Positions 36,085 to 43,875 of a stretch of 64,000 nt of DNA are shown in pieces (within the stretch, counting starts at the first letter, position 1; each line of letters opens with the position of its first letter). The notes under the pieces are model-generated. The model was not told the origin of the DNA. It ran no database searches and saw only the letters and a list, made by a program, of their open reading frames with translations. Made by a program: the position numbers and the translations under genes. The DNA is taken from NCBI GenBank assembly GCA_902801585.1, contig CADCIU010000004.1, forward strand, positions 150,699-214,698, given 5' to 3'. Source of the stretch: an uncultured Lachnospiraceae bacterium. Lineage in GTDB: Bacteria; Bacillota_A; Clostridia; Lachnospirales; Lachnospiraceae.

Positions 36085-38316
36085 TTGGAACAGATCAACG
36101 AACGGATTTTTAAACAGATTTCTGAACAGGCATCGGAACAGATTTTCACTGTAAAACCTGCAAATTTATCCAATCCCGGAGTTTGTGTCACAGAAGATGG
36201 TTTTATGATCTCCACGGTATTTCGCGGCGCGGCATCCTGCGGTATGGTCCTGTATCATGTCTTTGACGGCCGCAGGATCACGATCCCTTTTACGGATGCG
36301 TATCGCTACGGAAGCCTTTATTGTGTCCGTGTATCTGTCTCAGATCCCGGAAGCTGGGATCCGAAGGAATGGGGGTATCTTTTGTATAACGAAGATACAT
36401 CGTTTATCGATCCCTGCACGAGAAGCCTGATCACGATCCGGTCCGGTGAGGATACGATCGAAGTCGGCGGTTTTTTCTATAAAACAGATCAAAAGCTCCC
36501 AGCATTCAGGAAGGTCGGATTAAGACCCGGCCCTGAGGAGTTTATTTACAGTCTGCACATTCGAGGCTTCACGATGACGGACAAGGGGATCGAGAGTGTT
36601 CCGGGAACGTTTTCGGCAGCAGCCGAGAAAGCAGCTTATCTGACTTCCTTAGGTGTGACGGCAGTCGAATTGATGCCCGTCTATGAACTTCAGCCTGTCA
36701 CCAGGTCCCAAACCGGTCCCCGCACGATGGAGGACGCGCTGGCGCTTTATCCCGTCAATCACAACGGGCGTCCCATCAGGGATCTCTCTGTAAAGAAAGT
36801 TAATTACTGGGGTTACGGAAGAGGATTTTATTATGCGCCGCGCGCATCTTACAGCACGCCGGGGTATGAGGGCGGTCCGCAGAAGGAGTTCGCGGATATG
36901 GTGGAGAAGTTCCACAATGCGGGAATTTCTGTCTATATGCAGCTGGATTTTCCCTCTTCGGTGACTTCCCAGGCCCAGTCGCAGATCGCGCGCTTTTATG
37001 TCACTCACTATAATATCGACGGTTTCCGGCTCATGGGCGCAGCATCCGATATACGGGCGCTCACCTGCGATCCGCTGCTTTCCGATATACGGCTTTTCCA
37101 TACGGCCTTTGACTTCGATGCGATCCGGGCTATGGATGCCGACAATCCCGAAGCCGGGGCGGTCTCCACGGAGAATCTCTTTAACTGCAGCCAGCTGTTT
37201 TCCGATCTGATCCGGCGTTTTGTAAAGAGCGATGATTATGTGATGAAGGAGTTCCTCTATGAATTCCTGAAGGTTCCCGCCGGACACGGAAATGTGCACT
37301 ATATATGCGGCAGCGACGGCTTTACTCTTCGCGATCTCGTGTCCTACAACAACAAACACAATGAGATGAACGGAGAAGGGGGAAACGACGGGATCAGGGA
37401 CAACTTCAGCTGGAACTGCGGCGAGGAAGGCGATTCCGAAGCAGAGGATGTTTTGCAGCTCAGGCGCAGCCAGATCCGGAATATGCTCACGCTCTTATTC
37501 CTGTCACAGGGAACACTGCTCATGAATGCGGGCGATGAAGCATTCAACACCCAGTTCGGAAATAATAACCCTTATTGTCAGGACAATGAGACGGGATGGG
37601 TGTTGTGGGACAACGGTGAGACCGGAGAGCGCATTCGCGATTATATCAAAAAGATCATTCGATTCAGAAAGGAACACCCGGTCTTTTGCCGGACAATGCC
37701 TTTTAAGAATACGGACTATCTCAGCTGCGGTTACCCGGATCTCTCTCTGCACGGCGCGGAAGCATGGAAACCGGACCTGAGCCATTTCAGCCATTCCATC
37801 GGTATCTGTCTGTGCGAGAATTATGTGCGCGGATCCGAAAAGACGGAGCTGGTCTATGTTGCTGTGAACATGCACTGGGAAAAACAGGAGCTGGGCCTTC
37901 CCAAACTTGCGCCGGGAAGACGCTGGAATCTTGTGATCGACACGGCACAGGAGGAATCCTTTATGGATACCGAGTGCATTCCCGATGACCAGCATGTCAT
38001 CGAAGTGGAACCCAGGTCGATCAGGATCCTGTGCGCCGTGACTTCAAACAAACCGATCCGGAACAAAAAAGATACTGCCAAAAAAGCAGTGATCAAAGAA
38101 ACCGCGATCAAAAAAACTGAGATTATAAATACTGAGATTAAAGAAACCGCTGTAAAAGCTGTAAAAGAGGCGGTCCAAAAAGCCGTAAAAGAAGTAAAAG
38201 AAGCGATAGAAACCGCTGAAGAAACTGTGAAGGCGACTGTGATGAAGGAAACCGCAGACGGTTCAAAGGACGCAGATGAGGCAGGTGCGGAGGAAGGAAC
38301 ACATGAAAAAGCCTAA
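36085..38316 (+). CDS. GlgX/isoamylase-like protein lacking GH13 catalytic residues, with Lys/Ala/Glu tail
   Basis: 743 residues, closest in pattern to glycogen-debranching GH13 proteins: an N-terminal CBM48-like part, then a barrel with VNYWGYGRGFYYAPRASYS and the GlgX hallmark FTLRDLVSYNNKHNEMNGE...NFSWNCGEEG. But region I reads LDFPSS (no Asn-His near 290-291), region II GFRLMGA (Met317 at the nucleophile Asp), region III LFHTAFD (Thr340 at the acid/base Glu) and region IV GSDGFTL (Ser410 for His; Asp411 kept). It is therefore probably not a hydrolase. About 90 C-terminal residues (653-743) are Lys/Ala/Glu-rich, predicted helical. Start taken as TTG 36085 (GGAGG at 36073-36077); ATG 36052 is an alternative. 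Confidence 0.8.
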   Translation: MEQINERIFKQISEQASEQIFTVKPANLSNPGVCVTEDGFMISTVFRGAASCGMVLYHVFDGRRITIPFTDAYRYGSLYCVRVSVSDPGSWDPKEWGYLLYNEDTSFIDPCTRSLITIRSGEDTIEVGGFFYKTDQKLPAFRKVGLRPGPEEFIYSLHIRGFTMTDKGIESVPGTFSAAAEKAAYLTSLGVTAVELMPVYELQPVTRSQTGPRTMEDALALYPVNHNGRPIRDLSVKKVNYWGYGRGFYYAPRASYSTPGYEGGPQKEFADMVEKFHNAGISVYMQLDFPSSVTSQAQSQIARFYVTHYNIDGFRLMGAASDIRALTCDPLLSDIRLFHTAFDFDAIRAMDADNPEAGAVSTENLFNCSQLFSDLIRRFVKSDDYVMKEFLYEFLKVPAGHGNVHYICGSDGFTLRDLVSYNNKHNEMNGEGGNDGIRDNFSWNCGEEGDSEAEDVLQLRRSQIRNMLTLLFLSQGTLLMNAGDEAFNTQFGNNNPYCQDNETGWVLWDNGETGERIRDYIKKIIRFRKEHPVFCRTMPFKNTDYLSCGYPDLSLHGAEAWKPDLSHFSHSIGICLCENYVRGSEKTELVYVAVNMHWEKQELGLPKLAPGRRWNLVIDTAQEESFMDTECIPDDQHVIEVEPRSIRILCAVTSNKPIRNKKDTAKKAVIKETAIKKTEIINTEIKETAVKAVKEAVQKAVKEVKEAIETAEETVKATVMKETADGSKDADEAGAEEGTHEKA

Positions 38317-38872
38317 GACACCGGTGACACGGGAAAAATTCATGGGTCATCTCAAAACGGTCTGCCGTCATCGCTATCTGGTCATGAAAGGGTGCTTTCG
38401 CGTCGGCCTTTACAGGCAGGGTCTGCTTCACGACCTGTCCAAATTTGCGCCGACGGAATTCATGGTGGGTGCCAGATACTGGCAGGGCAATCGATCGCCC
38501 AATAACGCAGAGCGCGAGGAGAAGGGATACAGCGCGTCGTGGCTTCATCACAAGGGCAGGAACCGTCATCATTTCGAGTACTGGGTCGACTACAATCTGC
38601 GAGGCGAGGCGGGGAGCGGGCCGGTCATTCCGGTCAAGATGCCGGGACGCTATGTGATCGAGATGCTCATGGACCGCATTGCCGCGAGTAAGGTATATGC
38701 CGGCGACAAATACGATGACGCTTATGCGCTCAGATATTTCGAACAGGGCACCAAAGTGATCGAATTCATGCATCCTGAGACAGCGGCGCTGCTGCACATG
38801 CTTTTGCGCATGCTCGCCGAAGAAGGGGAGGACAAGACATTTGCCTATGTGCGCAGACATCTGCACAAATAA
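38303..38872 (+). CDS. DUF5662-family protein
   Basis: 189-residue soluble protein of an uncharacterised family (DUF5662). It is rich in His and has a distinctive order: RHRYLVMKG, then GLLHDLSKFAP, then WLHHKGRNRHHFEYWVD, then MLMDRIAASK. The LLHDLSKF box plus downstream HH and D resembles an HD-type metal phosphohydrolase, which is inference. Start at ATG 38303 after GGAGGAAGG; it overlaps the 3' end of the GlgX-like gene by 14 bp, and its own end overlaps the next gene by 32 bp, so all three are translationally coupled. Confidence 0.8.
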   Translation: MKKPKTPVTREKFMGHLKTVCRHRYLVMKGCFRVGLYRQGLLHDLSKFAPTEFMVGARYWQGNRSPNNAEREEKGYSASWLHHKGRNRHHFEYWVDYNLRGEAGSGPVIPVKMPGRYVIEMLMDRIAASKVYAGDKYDDAYALRYFEQGTKVIEFMHPETAALLHMLLRMLAEEGEDKTFAYVRRHLHK

Positions 38873-39620
38873 AGAACGGGACGCGCGTTTTCGGCGGGCT
38901 TTGGACAGCATCGTCCGCCCCGGAGAGCGGGAGCGCCATGGCATCGGCATGCAGAAGGAAAAGACTCTGCATGCCGTTCTTAAGGCATACGAAGATCCCG
39001 AAGAGGATCACCACGAGATTCCGATCGAGAACTTTATCGCCGATATATACTGTCGTGAAACGGAGTCCATCACAGAGATACAGACCGCCAATTTCGGCTG
39101 TCTGCGCGATAAACTGGGCGCTTTTCTTCCGCTCTATCACGTGACGGTCGTCTATCCGATCCCGGCTTCCAAGTGGATCACTTGGATCGATCCCGAGACG
39201 GGAGAGCTGGGAAAGCGGAACAGGTCCCCCAAAAAAGGGAGCTTTTACAATGCCTTCAAGGAACTCTACAAGATCTCTTCCTACCTGGATCACCCGAATC
39301 TCACAGTGAAGCTGATCCTTCTGGATATTGAGGAATACCGTCTGCAGGACGGATGGGGAAGAGAGGGCAAGAGAGGCTCCCACCGCTACGACCGCATACC
39401 CACGAGGATCGTGTCGGAGACGCTGCTGACGGAGCCCAGAGATTATCTGCAGTTCGTCCCGTACGATCTTGAGGAGCCCTTTACCGCGAAGGATCTGGCC
39501 AAAAGCTGCGGCTTTCCGAGAGAGAGTTTCTCCACGGAGGCGCTCATATTAAGAAAGATGGGCGTTATTGAGCAGACGGGCAGAAAAGGCCGCGCATACC
39601 TTTACAGGGCAGTACAGTGA
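38841..39620 (+). CDS. Uncharacterised protein with D...ExQ nuclease-like pattern and winged-helix-like C-terminus
   Basis: 259 residues, not recognised with confidence. The middle has FIADIYCRE followed 9-12 residues later by ITEIQTANF, then LYHVTVVYPIP and RSPKKG: a D...E-x-Q arrangement in alternating strands like a PD-(D/E)xK nuclease core with Gln for Lys. The last 60 residues (FTAKDLAKSCGFPRESF...LRKMGVIEQTGRKG) look like a winged helix. TTG 38841 is preferred: GGGGAGG lies 9 bp upstream, ATG 38847 is too far. Overlaps DUF5662 by 32 bp and is followed by the miaB/mutSL run. Nuclease function is a hypothesis. Confidence 0.6.
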   Translation: MPMCADICTNKERDARFRRALDSIVRPGERERHGIGMQKEKTLHAVLKAYEDPEEDHHEIPIENFIADIYCRETESITEIQTANFGCLRDKLGAFLPLYHVTVVYPIPASKWITWIDPETGELGKRNRSPKKGSFYNAFKELYKISSYLDHPNLTVKLILLDIEEYRLQDGWGREGKRGSHRYDRIPTRIVSETLLTEPRDYLQFVPYDLEEPFTAKDLAKSCGFPRESFSTEALILRKMGVIEQTGRKGRAYLYRAVQ

Positions 39621-39637
39621 GCGGCAGCCCCGACCGG

Positions 39638-39721
39638 ATGAAAACAATAATCAAGAACAGGATGAAAAAGGCCGAGCTCAATTTGCGGCGCTTTGATATA
39701 AAGAACATGAGGAAACGGTAA
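39638..39721 (+). CDS. Possible small basic peptide, TAATG-coupled to miaB
   Basis: 27-codon frame starting ATGAAAACAATAATC and ending CGGTAA, whose stop overlaps the miaB ATG as TAATG. The peptide has about eleven Lys/Arg and few acidic residues. No good ribosome binding site precedes the first ATG; an internal ATG at 39662 has a weak one. It may be only a translational-coupling leader or chance. Confidence 0.25.
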   Translation: MKTIIKNRMKKAELNLRRFDIKNMRKR

Positions 39722-41170
39722 TGTACAACGATAAAAAACTGGAAGAAGAGATCGCGGCGATCGATCTGGCCGGCCCGGAACCGGGAGACGAACACAGCCG
39801 CGAATTATACTATATTGGCAGACTCAGGAATCTGATCGCCGAAAAGTCTGCCGCTGCGGGCAGGAAGCTGACGGCCTGCACGGTGACTTTCGGATGCCAG
39901 ATGAATGCAAGGGATTCCGAGAAGCTCACCGGGATCCTGATCCAATCCGGCTTTGAGCCGACCGAGTCGGAAAAGGCGGATTTTGTGATCTTCAACACCT
40001 GCACTGTCAGAGATAATACATCTGGGCAGGATCAGCCATCTCAAAAAACGGAACCCGCTGATGAAGGTCGCGGTATGCGGCTGCATGATGCAGGAGAGCT
40101 CCAATGTGGAAAAGATCAAAAAGAGCTACCCCTTTGTTGACCTGATCTTCGGAACACACAATATCTACTGTTTTGCCCAGTACCTGTATGAACTCTACAG
40201 CACCGGGAAAAGGGTCATTCAGATTTGGGACCGGTCCGACAGGATCGTGGAGGATCTGCCCCTTGAGCGCAAATATGCTTACAAGTCCGGCGTCAATATC
40301 ATGTTCGGCTGCGACAATTTCTGCAGCTACTGCATCGTTCCCTATGTCCGCGGCAGAGAGAGGAGCAGGGATCCGCGCGAGATCATAAGGGAGGTCGAGA
40401 GACTGGCCGCAGACGGCGTGACAGAGGTCATGCTGCTTGGACAAAATGTCAACTCCTATGGCAAAGGACTCGGGAACCCGATCAGTTTTCCGCAGCTTCT
40501 CGAAGAAGTGTGCAAAGTGGACGGGATCAGGCGGGTCCGCTTTATGACTCCGCATCCCAAAGATCTCTCCGACGATCTCATAAGAGTGATCCGGGATAAT
40601 CCGAAAGCCGCCAGACATGTTCACCTGCCTCTCCAGAGCGGCTCCGACAGGATCCTGAAGAAGATGAACCGCCACTACACGAAGGAGCAGTTCATAGACC
40701 TCGCTCTCAGGATCCGAAGGGAGATCCCCGACGTTTCGATCACGACGGATATCATCGTGGGGTTCCCCGGCGAGACGGCGCAGGATGTCGATGACACGCT
40801 GGACGTCATCGAGAGAGTCGGTTTTGACAATGCCTATACATTTATCTACTCCCCCAGAAGAGGGACGCCTGCGGCTTCCATGGAAGGACAGGTGACTCAG
40901 AGTGATGTCAAGGAAGGCTTCGACCGGGTACTTGCCGCTGTGCAGAGGAATGCACGGATGAGATCCGCTGCTCTCACAGGGCGGGTGATGGAAGGCCTCG
41001 TAGAGGAAGTAAATGCACAGAAGGAAGGGTATGTGACCTGCCGTCTGTCCTGCAATATGATCGTCCATGTGCCGGGTGACGCCTCCATGATCGGGCAGTA
41101 TGTGCCGGTCCTTCTTGAGGAGTGCCGCGGGTTTTACTATTTTGGCCGCATCTTAGACGAAAGGAACTGA
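39721..41170 (+). pseudogene. miaB: miaB, tRNA-2-methylthio-N6-dimethylallyladenosine synthase, frameshifted
   Basis: Radical-SAM methylthiotransferase that converts i6A37 to ms2i6A37 in tRNA. The 5' part (39721-40017) encodes the UPF0004 domain through [13 protein letters not shown] and FNTCTVRDN. From 40019 the native sequence continues in another frame ([19 protein letters not shown], radical-SAM CDNFCSYC, then TRAM). Left in its original frame, the first part hits a stop near 40140. Homologs have about seven residues (A-N-x-x-V-Y-G) between RDN and HLG; here only one base remains, fitting a 20-nt deletion. All six cluster cysteines survive, but in two frames. A real lesion or an assembly error cannot be told apart here. 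Confidence 0.9.
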
Positions 41171-43861
41171 ATGGGTATCAAGCTGGAAGAACAGGACTTA
41201 TCCAAGTTAAGTCCCATGATGCAGCATTATCTGCAGACAAAAAAAGAGTATCCGGGCTGCATCCTCTTTTACCGTCTCGGCGATTTCTACGAGATGTTCT
41301 TTGAAGACGCCGAGATCGTTTCAAGGGAATTGGAGCTCACCCTGACCGGAAAGAGCTGCGGACTTCCCGAGAGGGCGCCCATGTGCGGCGTCCCCTATCA
41401 TGCGGTCGACAGTTATCTGACAAGACTTGTGGAGAAGGGCTACAAAGCTGCGATCTGCGAGCAGGTCGAGGATCCGCGCACGGCCAAGGGAATGGTCAGG
41501 CGGGAAGTGATCCGTATTGTCACGCCCGGTACCAACCTCGATATGGATTCCATCGAAGAGGGAAAGAACAATTTCATCTTCTGCATCCTCTACGGGAAAC
41601 AGGGGAGGTGCGGGATCGCCGCAGCCGATGTCACCACGGGCGAGTTCTATATGACGGAGACGGAAGGCGACAGAAAAGTATATGACGAGATCATCCGCTA
41701 TTCACCCTCCGAGATCATCTGCAATGACAATTTCATGCTCTCAGGGCTGGACCTTTCAGATCTGAAGGACAGGATCGGCATTGTCATCAACCCGTTGGAT
41801 TCCCACTATTTTGACGAGGCCGCGGCAGCGCGGGTGATCATGCAGCACTTTCGAGTGTCGAGCCTGATCGCGCTCGGCATGGAGGACAAGCGGGCCGGCA
41901 GCACGGCAGCGGGCGCGCTTCTCACTTATCTGTACGAAACACAGAAGAACTCTCTGTCCAATATCACCGGGATCAGTGTCTATACCTCCGGCAAATACAT
42001 GCTGCTCGACAGTTCCACGAGGAGAAATCTCGAGCTCACCGAGACTATGCGCGAAAAGAAGAAGCGCGGTTCCCTTCTGTGGGTGCTGGACAGGACAGGT
42101 ACGGCCATGGGGGCCAGAAAGCTGCACCAGATGATCGAACAGCCGCTGGTAGACCGGGCAATGATCGAACGGCGCCTGGATGCGGTGGACAAGCTGTGTC
42201 AAAACACAGTGGACCGCGACGAGATCCGCGAATACCTGCAGCCGGTTTATGACCTGGAGAGACTCATGACTAGGGTCAGCTACGGCACCGCGAATCCGCG
42301 GGATATGATCGCCCTGATGAGTTCTCTCAAAATGTTCGCACCCATTCGGCAGGTCCTCAGGGACCTGGAGGGAGACCTTCTCACGCAGCTGTGTGACGAC
42401 ATGGATGATTTTGAGGATCTGGTGGATCTCCTTGAGAGGTCGATCGTTGACGAGCCCCCGCTCCAGGTGAAAGAGGGAGGGATCATCCGCACCGGGTTCG
42501 ACGCCGATATAGACAGGCTGCGTCAGGCCAAGACACAGGGAAAACAGTGGCTTATGGATCTTGAGGCGCAGGACCAGCTAAGGACAGGCATCAAGAATCT
42601 CAGGATCAAGTACAACAAAGTGTTCGGCTATTATTTCGAAGTCACCAATTCCTTTAAGAATATGGTGCCCGCCGATTATCAGAGAAAGCAGACGCTGGTC
42701 GGCTCCGAGCGATATACATCCGACAAGCTCAAATCTCTCGAGGATACGATCCTCAACGCAGAGGACAAGCTCAATACGCTCGAATATGATCAGTTCTGCG
42801 CGATCCGCGATACCGTCAGCGCCCAGATCTCTAAGATCCAGAAAGCGGCCAGAGCGCTGGCCCTTTTGGACGTGTTCTGCTCCCTCTCCGTGGCCGCGGA
42901 GAGAGGCCGCTATGTCCGCCCTCAGATCAACGAAAAGGGCGTCATCCGGATCAAAGAGGGACGTCATCCGGTGGTCGAGAAGATGCTGCAGGGAGATTTT
43001 ATCTCCAACGACACCGTTCTCGACGGCAAAAAGAATGCGATCGCCATCATCACAGGCCCCAATATGGCCGGCAAGTCCACATATATGCGGCAGGTGGCCC
43101 TGATCTGCCTGATGGCACAGATCGGCAGCTTTGTCCCGGCTTCGTCTGCGGATCTGTGCGTCGTGGATAGGATCTTTACCAGGGTCGGTGCCTCGGATGA
43201 TCTGGGCAGCGGGCAGAGCACTTTCATGGTGGAGATGAACGAAGTCGCCAATATCCTCAGAAATGCGACGCCGGATTCTCTCCTGATCCTCGATGAGATC
43301 GGCAGGGGAACATCCACCTACGACGGACTCTCCATCGCCTGGTCGGTCATCGAGCACATCAGCAATAAGAAGTTTCTGGGGGCCAAGACCCTCTTTGCCA
43401 CTCACTACCACGAGCTCACGGAGCTGGAGGGCAAAATAGACAACGTGAGCAATTACTGCGTGGCCGTCAGGGAGAAAGGTGACGATATCGTCTTTCTCAG
43501 AAAGATCATCAAGGGCGGAGCGGACCGCAGCTACGGTATTCAGGTGGCCAAACTTGCCGGTCTGCCGGATATCGTCATCGACAGGGCCAAGGAGCTCCTG
43601 CAGCAGCTGACGGACAGCGATATCACGGAAAAGATCCAGAAGATCGAGACAAAAGCGGGGCAGGGAAGCGGAAAAGCGCAGAAAGTCAAGCATTACGATG
43701 ACGTCGATCTGGGGCAGATGTCCCTGTTTGAGACAGTCAGTGACGAAGATGTCCTGAAAGAACTCAGTGAGATCGATATCTCCAATCTGACGCCTCTGGA
43801 CGCCCTCAACACATTGTACAGGCTCCAGACGGAACTGAAGAACCGCTGGGACGGTTCATAA
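41171..43861 (+). CDS. mutS: DNA mismatch repair protein MutS
   Basis: 896-residue MutS. The mismatch-reading Phe-x-Glu is in RLGDFYEMFFEDAE near residue 40; connector, lever and clamp domains follow; the ATPase has Walker A GPNMAGKSTYM, the signature DLGSGQSTFMVEM and Walker B LLILDEIGRGTSTYDG. The ATG follows the miaB stop directly, with the ribosome binding site (AAAGGA) inside the miaB end, so translation is probably coupled to the broken gene's 3' part. Forms the repair pair with mutL. Confidence 0.98.
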   Translation: MGIKLEEQDLSKLSPMMQHYLQTKKEYPGCILFYRLGDFYEMFFEDAEIVSRELELTLTGKSCGLPERAPMCGVPYHAVDSYLTRLVEKGYKAAICEQVEDPRTAKGMVRREVIRIVTPGTNLDMDSIEEGKNNFIFCILYGKQGRCGIAAADVTTGEFYMTETEGDRKVYDEIIRYSPSEIICNDNFMLSGLDLSDLKDRIGIVINPLDSHYFDEAAAARVIMQHFRVSSLIALGMEDKRAGSTAAGALLTYLYETQKNSLSNITGISVYTSGKYMLLDSSTRRNLELTETMREKKKRGSLLWVLDRTGTAMGARKLHQMIEQPLVDRAMIERRLDAVDKLCQNTVDRDEIREYLQPVYDLERLMTRVSYGTANPRDMIALMSSLKMFAPIRQVLRDLEGDLLTQLCDDMDDFEDLVDLLERSIVDEPPLQVKEGGIIRTGFDADIDRLRQAKTQGKQWLMDLEAQDQLRTGIKNLRIKYNKVFGYYFEVTNSFKNMVPADYQRKQTLVGSERYTSDKLKSLEDTILNAEDKLNTLEYDQFCAIRDTVSAQISKIQKAARALALLDVFCSLSVAAERGRYVRPQINEKGVIRIKEGRHPVVEKMLQGDFISNDTVLDGKKNAIAIITGPNMAGKSTYMRQVALICLMAQIGSFVPASSADLCVVDRIFTRVGASDDLGSGQSTFMVEMNEVANILRNATPDSLLILDEIGRGTSTYDGLSIAWSVIEHISNKKFLGAKTLFATHYHELTELEGKIDNVSNYCVAVREKGDDIVFLRKIIKGGADRSYGIQVAKLAGLPDIVIDRAKELLQQLTDSDITEKIQKIETKAGQGSGKAQKVKHYDDVDLGQMSLFETVSDEDVLKELSEIDISNLTPLDALNTLYRLQTELKNRWDGS

Positions 43862-43875
43862 GGGAACAGAAAATT

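Noticed and set aside
40040..40050. Programmed frameshifting at the A6 run in miaB
   Set aside because: The native second-frame sequence ([10 protein letters not shown]) starts about 25 bases before the A-run, so a shift at the A-run would not restore the protein; a deletion upstream explains the data better.
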